From Metarhizium brunneum (Eukaryota; Ascomycota; Sordariomycetes; Hypocreales; Clavicipitaceae): a stretch of DNA of 64,000 nucleotides. Positions 44,383 through 55,092 of the stretch are shown piece by piece. The first letter of the stretch is position 1, and each line of letters begins with the position of its first letter. The position numbers were made by a program, and so were the translations under genes. The DNA is taken from the NCBI RefSeq assembly GCF_013426205.1, contig NC_089422.1:2728001-2792000 (forward strand). The letters run 5' to 3'. Under the pieces are notes generated by a model, which saw only the letters and a program-made list of their open reading frames with translations, did no database searches and was not told the origin of the DNA.

Positions 44383-47300
44383 ATGGCCAAGAAGGCCCGC
44401 CAGAGAATCAGCTATGGTACGTGCTTGAGCCTGGAGTATCAGTTGCCGCTCGGCCATCCTTAATAAATCCCAATGGCTTTTGTTGTGTTGGGGCAAGTCA
44501 CGACAATGCCATGACAGGCTTGCCCCGCACGCGAGCTTCTCCCACATCGTCCAAGACATTTGTGCTGCCCGCAGAATAAATGTCTGTCGATTCAAACGCT
44601 GACTGCGATTCCTCGTCCCGCGTACAGTTCTCGAGAATGCCAAATCGTCCGAGGGTGGCCATCGTTTGGGCGTAAATGGCCTTGCTGTCGATACGGACAA
44701 TGGCATCCTGTAAGCTCTCGTGCCTGACCGCATACATGCTCAACCGTTGGCCGTTCCACTGACTCGAGGCATAAATATACTTGATGTAGCTACTCTGGTG
44801 GACGAGATGGCATCGTCTGCGCCTGGGACCTCGACCTCGACCTGAGACGACCCTCTACCGACACCCATGATTCGGCAGACAAGACTCGGTCCCGAAGCAA
44901 ATTCCGCGCCCAAGCACAGCCTCACACACATTGGATAAACGACATTACCCTGGCGCAGAACAACACTGCCTTGGTCTCAGCGTCGTCAGATCTTACGGTC
45001 AAGGTATGGCGACCACACTCGGAGGAGGACTGCACGCGCACAGTCGCAATCGGAGAGCACGCTGATTACGTGAAATGTGTCGCCACGCCTCCCGCCAGCA
45101 TCAATGCCAACTGGGTTGCTTCGGGTGGTTTGGATCGCAAAATTTGCCTCTGGGATCTCAACGGAGCCGGAAAGACGCTCGAGGTTGACGTCAAGGGTGA
45201 GGAGATACTCGAGAAGGGATCTGTGTACGCCCTCGCAGTGAGTCGTGACATTATGGCCAGCGGCGGACCCGAGAAGACGATTCGACTCTACGATCCTCGA
45301 ACCGGCGACAAGGTCTCTAAATTGGTTGGCCACTTGGACAACATTAGATCCATTTTAATTGACGACTCTGGTGACATCATCCTGAGTGCCAGTGCCGACA
45401 AGACAATCAAGATGTGGAGTGTCAAGGGCGGTCGCTGCATGTACACTTTTACAATGCACGACGAAAGCATTTGGTCCCTGTTCTCCGAGGACCCAAGTCT
45501 CGGCATATTTTACAGCAGTGATCGGTCTGGCCTTGTAGCCAAGACGGATGTTCGAGGCAGCATGGAAGATTTGGATAACGGGCTGAGTTTGGCGGTTGCA
45601 CAGGAGCACTGTGGCGTGTCCAAGGTTGTCGCCGCCGGCGGTCACGTTTGGACGGCTACAAACCGGTCTTCAGTCAATCGTTGGGGAGATATAGATACCG
45701 ACACAGACGCCTGCTTACCAGAGCCATTCCGTCATCAGAGGGCTGCCTCGGCAGCGTCCAACAAGCTTCGACAAGCTACAGTAGCTGGTGCTCAGGCGAC
45801 AAGCAACAAGGAAATCCCATCCGAGTCTATTCTCCGTATTTCCAACACTGCTGTGTTCCCTGCCCGCGGCGTCGTCGATGCCGAGCCCAACAACTTGAAT
45901 GAGTCGTTGACTAGGCGTGGATCCGAAGTCGTGGTAGAGCAACCCGATCCGGAAGTAAAGCCAATTCATCAAACACCAGAAGAGACCATCGAAGGCCAGT
46001 TTGGGCTTTTGAAACACAAGATGCTCAATGATAGGAGAAGGGTGTTGACATTGGATACTGCCGGTGATGTCCTGCTTTGGGATCTCCTTGCTGTAAGTCT
46101 TATATCGTCAGGCTGACGGCACGATCCACCACGTTTTCTAACAGGTTGCTCTTGCAGTGCAAGCCAGTCCAGAGCTTCGGCAAACAGCATCTGGAAGATG
46201 TCGAGGCCTTGGTCAACACTCGTGAAGCTGTGGCGCCATGGTGCTCAGTGGACTTGAGCTCTGGCAATCTTACAGTTGTGTTGGAACCTTTCAACTGCTT
46301 CGATGCCGAGATATACGCCGACGAGTTGAAGTTAGACGAGCCTGTAGAGTTCAGGGAAGACCAAAGAAGTATGAAAAGCCAATACTAGCAGTTTGGGTGT
46401 CTCTTCTCGAGCTAACGTGCTCTGCAGTCAGCCTTGGAAGGTGGATCTTGAGATATCTCTTCTCGAATCTGATTGACGAAGAAATCAAGCGCGACGAAAG
46501 ATACCGGCAGAAATTAAACGAAGAGGTCTCCAGGAACCAAGCCGCCGGTCGAGCCAATGCACCTACGTCGATTGATATTCCTCCGTCAAATGTCTCGAAC
46601 TGGGACAAGCCCGATCAACTTGCCACGCCTCGAGCTAACGGCTCACAACTACACCAGGGCACTCCTGGCTTGGCAATTGGCCTTGCAACTCCTGCGCCTG
46701 GAGCCGCACTTCCTGGCGTACCTGAAGAGGTGGTATCTAGCCCTTTAAGCCCTACCGAAAAGGGAAATACCGCAGACAAAGACGATTACTTTGCTGGCGG
46801 TAGTGCTGTTGGGCCCGGTGCTCCAGCGACAGAGTCATCGGAAATGAAGACTTCGACGGATAATGGCAATGAGAAGGGCAAGGACAAGGCGAGTGACACA
46901 GCCAAGTTACCCGGCAGCACCTTTGGGAAGAAGTTCCGAATATCCTTCAGCAGCAAGAAACTAGGGCGATCATCTTCCCAGGCGACGCAAGATAAGCCCG
47001 TGGTGGTTGACGAAAAGGCTGAGGAGTCAGAATCATCTTCCACAAATGAAAAGGAAGTGGACGATAGCTTTTGGGGGGTTATCCAGAAGATCCGCAACGA
47101 TTACGATAAGCAGCTTGCCGACGCTCCGGAGAAACTTATCGAAACTAAAGTAACGCCCAGTCTTCCTAGTGAGACCCCTGTGCTAAAGCTCCCGCCGGGA
47201 ACCAAGATCATTATCCAAGAGGAGATGTCTGGTGGTAGCGCCAATGTGTATCAAGGGACGGTCGAGAATGTTGGCAAGGACGCTGACATTATTGAACAGA

Positions 47301-47853
47301 AAGCCCCAATGTGGCTCGGGGACGTGTTACTGCAAAATCTCGTCCCGTTCAAGGAGCCTGTCAAAATTTCATTTGTTCTTCATCCCATGGGGGGCTTGAT
47401 CGCTCTGTCCCCGGCAGATGGAAATAACAGATTAAACGCCAACAGAATGTTGCGTGTCAAGAAGATCTTGGCTTACGTTGCCGAAAGGATTGAGGAAGTG
47501 CCCGAGGAACCACAACCTAATGCTCTGCCTCCTGAAAAATATTTGGAACTGTATTGTAATGATCAGGTGAGTTCTTGTATCCTACTGACAGTAAAATGGG
47601 TGTGGCTTCAACTAACTACTTCTTCTCGCAGCTCCTTGACCCGCTGATGAGCCTTGCAACGATCCGTACGCATGTGTGGAAGAGCGGTAACGACGTCGTC
47701 TTGTACTACAAGGCCAACGGACGCAAGGAGATTATACCGCCCAAGCCTGCATCATCGATAATCCCTGCAGATACGCCCGGGGCCCCGAGTCCCTTGGGTG
47801 CGCCAACAGCAGCATCTGAATCTACTACTTCTACAACGACAGCAGTGACATAA
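44383..47853 (+). CDS. WDR48/Bun107 family WD40 protein (deubiquitinase cofactor)
   Basis: Six exons: 44383-44416, 44628-44709, 44790-46092, 46158-46368, 46428-47566 and 47632-47853, giving 996 aa. The N-terminus [20 protein letters not shown] is followed by WD40 blades: [11 protein letters not shown]...[26 protein letters not shown]...[22 protein letters not shown]...[23 protein letters not shown]...[24 protein letters not shown]...[11 protein letters not shown] and [10 protein letters not shown]. The C-terminal part holds the WDR48 region ([43 protein letters not shown]) and a ubiquitin-like end ([27 protein letters not shown]). In human cells WDR48/UAF1, and in fission yeast Bun107, activate USP1/USP12/Ubp9-type ubiquitin proteases. 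The region at about residues 590-820 is low-complexity. The first two exons are very short, which automatic prediction may miss. Confidence 0.93.
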
Positions 47854-48347
47854 AGAAACGGCCGTCGAGATGGAGATATTTTTGGTTGTCGGGTGAGAAA
47901 GACTTGGCGATAACGTTCAAACGACCGGCACACCCCCTTGATTGTTTTGCCCTCCTTCTAAAGTTTAATTAATCATGCACTTGGAGCACAAGACACATCA
48001 TTTTTAGCCACATTTCCAGGTTTATGTGTAAGCGGCAATGGCAATACCCTCAGCGCTATACCGTGTTTTTGTCCGCTCTCTTCATAATATATGTCGGGCT
48101 TTTATCATACAAAGCGTGGCCCAGCTGCAGGGCTATAGAGCGAGTAGTGCAGCTTAGACTAGCCAGCAACAAAGAATAAAGAAGTCTATACATCTAAATG
48201 CTCTCTCCATCTTTTCCACTTGCCGCATATCGTACAGCGTAAACCCCCTGCATGTTGTGTAGAAACAGTCTCTCCTGTCCCTGTTGACTGTTGAACAAGC
48301 AAGCCAACCAGGCGGAGGAAGAGAGTATGTGTTTGTAGATTGTCGTG
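47854..48347. other. Convergent intergenic region
   Basis: 494 bp between the 3' ends of the WDR48 homologue (plus) and the Pet8-like carrier (minus). No ORF or RNA with support. Confidence 0.55.
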
Positions 48348-49175
48348 TCATGAAATGGTCCTCATGGTATTGATAGCCCACTGGTAGCTCCCCAGGAAAA
48401 TGGCACCGCCAATAGAAATCCAAGTCACTCTGGGCGCAATGCCGGCAAAGAACGGTCGAAGACCCTCTTGCTTGACCATGGTCCCAAACACCTCTGCCAC
48501 GGAGACCCGGTCCTTGGACAACATGACCCTCGTCTTCAACACGTCCAGGGGGGTCGTAGCCGCGGCCGAAATACCGCCGGCGACGCTGCCGAAGACGGCG
48601 CTCTCGGCAGCGGCCACGTCCTCGCCGGCCGTCCTCCCCTTCCTCCGCCACGACTTCATGGCCTCCCACAGCGGAAACTGTATAACGGTAAACGGCACCT
48701 CCCGGAAGACGGTGATGCCCCAGCCCCGGTACAGCTCCCTCCACACGGCGCCGAGCCCGCGCGCCGAGCGCTGCGACAGGATGGCGGCCAGCGCGGCCCT
48801 CGACGAGCCGCCGTGCAGCCCTGCCTGCGCCCGCTGCTTGACCACCTCTGTCGGCACGCGGACCGCGCACGCGGCCACCTCGCCCAGGCTCGCGGCCACC
48901 ATGTGCGCGACGGCGTCGGGCACCGCCGCGCGCGCCCTGAGGAACCCCTTGGCCGTCTCGTACGTGCAGAAGAAGAAGGCCGCGCCGGGCGCGGACCCGA
49001 CCACCGCCGAGCCTATCCCGCGGTATATTCCGGAGAAGCCGCCAGAGGGGAAGAAGCCGGCCGACGACTGGAGCCGGGTTTTCAGCGTGTCGAGCGGGAA
49101 GAGCGAGAGGTCGACTGTCGTCCCGGCGAGGGCGCCTGCCAACAGGGCGGACTGGAAGGGTGGCGGATTGGACAT
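48348..49175 (-). CDS. PET8: Mitochondrial S-adenosylmethionine carrier (Pet8/SAMC type)
   Basis: A single exon of 275 aa, the normal size. It has three ~95-residue carrier repeats with signature motifs: FPLDTLKTRLQ (repeat 1), VRVPTEVVKQRAQ (repeat 2) and TTPLDVLKTRVM (repeat 3). Each is followed by a YRGIG-, YRGWG- or FAGIAPR-type motif. SAALLAGALAGTTVDL-like and FREVPFTVIQFPLWE segments match Pet8. It exchanges cytosolic SAM for matrix S-adenosylhomocysteine for mitochondrial methylation, lipoate and biotin synthesis. Third codon positions are almost all G or C in much of the gene, which keeps other frames open on both strands (over 270 codons). Neighbouring genes are less biased. The start Met precedes the first repeat by only a few residues, as expected. 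Confidence 0.93.
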   Translation of the reverse strand: MSNPPPFQSALLAGALAGTTVDLSLFPLDTLKTRLQSSAGFFPSGGFSGIYRGIGSAVVGSAPGAAFFFCTYETAKGFLRARAAVPDAVAHMVAASLGEVAACAVRVPTEVVKQRAQAGLHGGSSRAALAAILSQRSARGLGAVWRELYRGWGITVFREVPFTVIQFPLWEAMKSWRRKGRTAGEDVAAAESAVFGSVAGGISAAATTPLDVLKTRVMLSKDRVSVAEVFGTMVKQEGLRPFFAGIAPRVTWISIGGAIFLGSYQWAINTMRTIS

Positions 49176-49707
49176 GATTTATTTGTTTTCTCTTGGGGTG
49201 TTGGAATCGTAGGGTCAAGTTGGTGGGGTAGTAGGGAGGATTGGAGAACAGGCCGAAGCCTGAGTTCTCTCTTTTTTTGTCCTTGTTTTTTTGTTTTCTA
49301 AAAAAAAAGGGCGAGGTGGTTCGTCGAGGATGCCTTTTGAGCACGAGGCCAATTGAAGCTTCTCAGCAGCCGAAAATGACGGCCCTTATCGATAGCGGAT
49401 TGCGCCTGGCTCCGAGGTTCGGAGCCGAGACGCAGATACCCTGGACCGCGGGTAACCGTCTAGATGCACATACTCGACACTTTGCAACGAAGAGTACTGG
49501 GTGGTTTATTTATTTTCCGGTCAGTTTATTATTTTATTCAGATGACAGATGGGGGTGATGAATCGAGATACAAGCTCCAACTTTCAATTTTTGCTGGCGT
49601 ATAGACCTGCAGATTGGGACACCAAATACGACAAGTATATACATACACACAGCCCAAGAAACCTCCATCAACCTCACACCAAGGTGCCCGAACCGCGACA
49701 AGCCCAC
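49176..49707. other. Intergenic region
   Basis: 532 bp between two minus-strand genes, with A/T-rich tracts at about 49,270-49,310. No supported gene. Confidence 0.5.
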
Positions 49708-50133
49708 CTACATGCCATCGCGCACGCTGGTCCCCGACCTGGACGACTCCTCGGCAGACCTCTTCGTGCGCTCCTGCAGCCTGGAAATGTCCTCGCGCCC
49801 CGACGACGCCCGGTCCGCCTTGACGGCCTCCTCGCTGTCAGACGCGAGCTCGGGCTTCCAGTGGCCAGCGCCCTTCTTCTGCTTGGCCAGCGAGTCTCGC
49901 TTGTGCCTGTCGTAGTCGGCGTCTGTCTCTACACGGGGCGCGCACGCGGTTAGCAAGGAGATTTCTTCACATGATGTACGCACACGTCGGCGGAGCAAGC
50001 ACATACGGCTGGACGACTCCTTCAAACCAAGTCGAGTGCTCGTCGAGATGCGGAACCCCCGTCCGACGACACACGTAGTCCTGCTGGCGGCCCTCATGGC
50101 ACCGAGGCCAGCGGCGCTTCGTGCTGACATCAT
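49708..50133 (-). CDS. Small conserved protein, probably mitochondrial, 115 aa
   Basis: Two exons on the minus strand: 50133-50007 and 49928-49708. The first ~40 residues are rich in Ser, Arg, Ala and Thr without acids (MMSARSAAGLGAMRAASRTT), a good mitochondrial targeting peptide. The rest is highly charged and helical: TDADYDRHKRDSLAKQKKGA, then GHWKPELASDSEEAVKADRA and a Ser/Arg-rich tail. I recognise the HKxDSLxKQKxGxGxWKxELASxSE pattern as a fungal protein of unknown function. The 78-nt intron is in frame and lacks a stop, so its retention would add 26 residues. It lies just upstream of the SAM carrier on the same strand, which is consistent with but does not prove a shared organelle. 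Confidence 0.75.
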   Translation of the reverse strand: MMSARSAAGLGAMRAASRTTCVVGRGFRISTSTRLGLKESSSRMCLLRRRVRTSCEEISLLTACAPRVETDADYDRHKRDSLAKQKKGAGHWKPELASDSEEAVKADRASSGREDISRLQERTKRSAEESSRSGTSVRDGM

Positions 50134-52058
50134 AGTGAAGGGATATCGAATGGCCCGGGTCAATGGAAGTAGCTGGCGTGAGTTGTTGTCGCCTGGTTCA
50201 AAATGGGCTGGTACAGACAACAAACGGGGGGAAAGAAAAAAGTGTCCTGAGCAAGACCAAGAGCGTGTTAAAGGGATGAGAAACAATCTGCGCCTATTGG
50301 AGAATGCTCAACTGCTAAATACCGAGCTTTCCCTACATCATCGTCGATGGGTTGGCTCGATCGAACTTCATGTGGAGAGGCACTGACAGACTCTTGACGT
50401 CATCATTGCGATGCATCTCGGGACCGACGCCAATCCATGGCTGCCCCGTCTCCTTCCAGCCATCATTATCGAAATGGACGGCTAAGCTTGCATGTCTTAA
50501 CTGCCCATAATATCGAGTGGCCCAACATTAACCTCGCCAACAGCACCTCGCAGGCCATGGGCATCAACTTGTTGGACCAACCCTATACTGGCTGGGGAAT
50601 TGGCATTAGAGTTCCGATTGCATCTTGCCACGCTGTCAAGTCCAGCATCCAACATCCACATCACACAGCAGCACACAAGACACACCCATGGCTTTCTTGA
50701 ACGTATCGTATATTCTCATCGCAGCAGGCCATGCAGGCCGCGGTATCGCAACCTCAATAATAGTAGTGTAAAGCCATAAAACCACCGTATCCAGGAAAAC
50801 ATGCTCGCAACAACCAGCCCAAGTATCAGATCCCAGCATATTTGCAACACCAGGGCACGACGGCCCAAGAAATCCCAAAGAACCCGACCCGCAAAACCAG
50901 GTAATGTCGTAGCTGAGCCACCCCTAAAAACAACACCCATATGCTTTGCAAAATAACAACCATGGCCCATCCCAGTGAACACAAGAACTAGCTCCGATAT
51001 GCCAAAATGGAGCCGCTTTCTCTTTCAAAAAACACGCCCGTCTTGTAAACCCAACGTGTCGTACAATAAACAGAAAAACAGGCAAGCCTCTTCGTCATTC
51101 AGTTGCACATTCGGCATCTTTCCAACAAACCCTGCACGGCTATCAAGTGAATCAAGAAAAAAAAGGAACCAACTCCCCGTAAGTAAATCCAGAAGAGCCC
51201 TGACCCCATATGAACAATGGCAATGCGCGCAAAAGACACACTAGACCGCTAAATCTTTGCCAACCACTACTCGCCGAAACCCATACCCATATTTGATTTT
51301 CAACCGAGAACACAAGTCGTTTGCCCCAACGCTTTCATTGTACAGAAAGCCCCTTTCTATATCTTCTTTTGAGAAGTTTTCCCTTGTTGATGAATTCATA
51401 ACCCATAACTGTAAAAGTAGGGCAATAAAACATTTGAGGTAGAATAGAACAGTTCGTCATCGCACACGCTCCAATAATAAAAGGATGAAAATATGCCGGA
51501 AAAAGTCGTGAGGTTTTTTTATAAAAAAAAAGTTGCCAACTCCACTGTCGGTCTCCATGCAGCAGAATTCCAAATAATATAATGAGAATGCAAACGCCCA
51601 ACTGGTGAGGATTGGCCTCATCTTGCGAGACGAACACCTGCTAAGTGTGTGTATTGAAACGGAAGACAAAAGGGCGAAAAAAATGGTATCGCTTTGAAAA
51701 ACCGAGCCGAATTCGAGTCCCTCGCGGATATATGTCGATGAAAAGGTGGTGGTTTATGTCGATTAATTAAGCTCTTGTACATGTTGTATAGAGGTGTGAA
51801 GCTGCGAGAGACCCAGCAGTCGAGCCAGGCCACAGTGAATACATCTATCCCCGAGGAACTACCCCGCCAGGAAGAAAACGGTACCGTCCATCTTCGACAA
51901 TTTGTTTTCGTAGAGGTGGCCGCCAAGATGAACAGTCTCCTGAAAGAAAACATGAATTGAAGCGTCAACTTAAAATACAGTGCATGGAGAACGGCAGTAG
52001 GGTCGTGGGTCCGGCAACGCATCCATCAAGGACACGTGACGCGAACCCCAACATCATT
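50134..52058. other. 1.9-kb intergenic region
   Basis: Lies between two minus-strand genes. AT-rich around 51,450-51,540 with an A tract at 51,521-51,530. No gene, RNA or mobile element recognised. Confidence 0.5.
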
Positions 52059-52732
52059 CTACCACCGTCGGCCAAGGGACTGCTGCATCGCGGCGGGCGA
52101 TACTGACGGGGACGGGCTAGACATGGTGATACCAGTAGCTGGGTTGATGATGGGGATGGCGTTGCGGCCGCGGGTGGCCGAGGGCTGGTGTATTTTAAGG
52201 TTCGAATGCTGAGTCTGAAAGCTAGGAGGAATGAAGGCAGCCGATGTCGAGTTCAGAGAAAAGCCAGGCGCAACGGTTTGCGGCTGTTGCGTTGGTGAAG
52301 ATTCGGGAGAATTGCTGGCCAGCGACGATCGCTCAGAAGCACTCGAAATGGAGACCAGCTGTCAAGGGATGGAAGAGTCAGACTCTGCAAGCATGCCAAA
52401 AACCTGGAAGGGGAAAGCCGCTTGCACTGGAGGAATATGACGGCCACGCCATTACTTCTGTCTCTACTTACATCAGTCTCGGTCAGGAGGTTGGGGCAAA
52501 ACTCGAGATCATCCTCGAGCTCGAAGGAGCGGCCAGCTTCGAACTTCATACGAAAGGCAGAGAGGGCAGCAGACTCGTTCAGATCCTTCATGCTGCGAGC
52601 GCCTCGGAACTGCCTCTGAGCGTTCTGTGAAACGGACAAGCGAGGGGCTCTGCGATTGCGGTGGCCGCCGTGGTTGTGCGACATGGGCGCGCCGTGAACC
52701 GCCTGCGTATTGTAGTGGTAGTATGAAGCCAT
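52059..52732 (-). CDS. Conserved fungal hypothetical protein, 186 aa
   Basis: Two exons on the minus strand: 52732-52472 and 52358-52059. The conserved-looking core is RNRRAPRLSVSQNAQRQFRG, then ARSMKDLNESAALSAFRMKF and EAGRSFELEDDLEFCPNLLT. After the splice joint (LTETD|LVSISSASERSSLASN) the protein is Ser/Pro/Gln-rich and disordered, ending in AAMQQSLGRRW. The intron is 113 nt with a GTAAGT donor. Reading straight through the intron gives a different C-terminus of similar length, but the spliced frame has better composition. I regard the core as a filamentous-fungus protein of unknown role; the Ser-rich tail suggests phosphorylation. A long leader extends to about 53.1 kb. Confidence 0.7.
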
Positions 52733-53504
52733 GATAGATATCTTTGTCTGTTTTCCCTGTATGACAAATGGCGAATCGTCGGCGTCTATGAAAGTATATG
52801 TCTCCAGCCGCAAATGTATTGTGTTGTGATTGGGGGTGCTGCAGCTCTGGTAGTATGCACGTTGGTTTGTTGTGGGTGTGAGAAGCTGACAACAATTGTC
52901 GGGGGATTAATATCGAGTAGCTACAGATGGACCGCACGAGGCTATCAAATCGTACGAGGAGAGTCTTGAAGAGGTCTAGGAAAGACAGCGACGTGAAGAA
53001 TGTATAGGACAAAGAAGAAAGGGGGGAGTTAGGATAGAGGTAGAGAGAGGGAGTTGAGATGAAAGGTTCGAGATCGTGTGTGCGTGCGTGCGTTGTATGT
53101 AGGTGTGTGTGGGTGAGGAGGAAGAGAGAGGAATGGGAAGCGGGCAGATGGTAAGGCGAGGAACACACAGGTCAGGATAAGATTGCACCTGGACGCAGGC
53201 AACTGGGAGCGGTCGAAGGCGGGTGGGTGGTGGGCAGGTGCGGACGCAGACGCTGGTGGAAGTTGCAGGTCGGAACCGGGCCCAGCGAGCAGGAGCGCCT
53301 CGAACAACGGGATTTTGTTGGTTGGGGACCAGAAAAGGTGGGGATATGAGGGTCCCAGTGAGCCTGTGTTGATGAGGGCGGCGAATAGGAGCACGAGGGG
53401 GCTGGTGGGTACCAGTCCCACAGGACTTTGCCACTACAGCAGGCATTCCGTAGTGATTGGGCAGGCTGGCAGGCCCGCTAGACTTGATATGGCATGGAGC
53501 AAGC

Positions 53505-53534
53505 GCCAGTGCTCGCCAGTGCTCGCCAGTGCTG
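53505..53534. repeat. Three tandem copies of a 10-mer (GCCAGTGCTC)
   Basis: Units start at 53505, 53515 and 53525; the last differs at its final base. Confidence 0.95.
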
Positions 53535-55015
53535 TCGTTTACGGGCGGGGGCCGTCCGTTAGACCCGCTAAACATACAGTGTCTGACAAGCTTGTCGCAC
53601 GCGGGGCCCACAGAACCCTTGCCCGCGCCGGTTTTTGTGTGGCCGAGTCTGGTTGAGGCAGAGGCTCAGAGGCTCCTCCGGCGATCCATTGACGCCTGGG
53701 CTCCCACTTCCCACGCTCCGACGCTCCATCGTGCTGCACCGGGCTGTCTAGGCTGCATGCCTTCAGGGTTCTTCAAGCCGCTGGGCACTTGACTGGTCTT
53801 GGTAGCTTCAGGGACTCGCGATGCAATGCAGAGCCGATCAATTGATCCCGAAGCGGCCTGCTCCCACACACCTTGTCCTCACCCTCCCTCCTGAACCCGC
53901 TTGCCTCCCTGCCTCTCGTCCGACCGCGCCGTAGCCGCCTTTGTCGCGGGTTTCCTCTGGCTGTTGGAACGGCAGACTGGTACTTCAGCCGCGGCAGATA
54001 CTTGCGCCAGGGTGGCGGCAGACAGCTCAAGGCGGGTAGCGGCGCATCATTCGTGACAAGACGGAGCTGAAGGTGCACCCCGATGTAGCTTTGCACTGCC
54101 CGGCGCCTGCGATGATGCCGTCAAGTCACCCTCCGTCCCTCACTGCAATTGCATCGCCGCCGCCGGTTGGCCCCTAGTCCAAGATGGCGAGATGACGGGC
54201 TACTCGACCTCGACCGTTTTGAGTTGGCTAACCTTCTAGTGTATCAAGGGACACTCGGAACCACCACGAGGCCTCCTCTCCGCCTTTCCACCGTGCCGCC
54301 ACAGTGCCATCAGTTACGCAGCTCAATGCTCTCTATTCTTGTGACCCAACATTCAAGTTGACAGCCATATTTGACTTTGAATCCCCATTCCAGTCTGTTT
54401 CTGAGCGATAATAAGCATCGCTTGCCCTCTGCCCGTCGTGGCCCATGGCTATCCATGTGCTGCGTGCCTGCGTCAGTCAAGGGACCCGCCGTACGGCTCA
54501 ACAGTGAGGTCTTGCAGCGCGCTCTCCCCATTAATGAGCTGCTCGAGCCCCACAATGTACCACGACTGGCATTGGCAATAGCCCTCCGCATGGGGTGTTG
54601 GGGCACTACGAGACTGGCTAACATGTTTCGTGCGTTGGGTCAATGTCTGGTGCTGCGAGTGTAACAATAACAAAAGGGAATCCGATTTCCCCGAGGCACG
54701 CGAGCATGACGTCCGGCACGGAGTATGTACATGGTCAGACTTGTCAGTCATTCCGTCTTATTTTATTCATAATATTTTGAGGGCATCATATTAGATTCCA
54801 GCAGCTGTTGGATAGCCATGCTGAGCGAGCAGAAGGGTCAATGCGGCTCACTTTCAATGCCCCCAGCCAGGTCACGCAGCCGACGCGGCACCATCATGCC
54901 AGGCACCAAACTCGCACAAACAGACACACTGCACCAGCGGGCCGCTCCAATGCAGCTTATTAGCCTCTGGGGGAATCACCAGAGGCGCTATCAAGATCGC
55001 CTGCGCAGCCTACTT

Positions 55016-55092
55016 AGTACTTAAGTACTTACTTACTTAACTAGTGTGTAGTACCTGCTTAGTACTAAGTAGTAGGCGCCTAGTACTCCGTA
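55016..55092. repeat. Cluster of perfect palindromes and TAC/GTA repeats
   Basis: AGTACTTAAGTACT (55016-55029) and CTTAGTACTAAG (55058-55069) are perfect palindromes. ACTTACTTACTTAA repeats lie between them and TACTCCGTA at 55084-55092 follows. Confidence 0.9.

Noticed and set aside
48400..49301. 270-277-codon plus-strand ORFs opposite the Pet8-like gene
   Set aside because: Antisense shadows caused by very high GC at third codon positions of the real carrier gene.
52976..53611. 211-codon minus-strand ORF upstream of the 186-aa hypothetical gene
   Set aside because: Serine/Leu/Pro-rich leader-type sequence without domain or conserved pattern.
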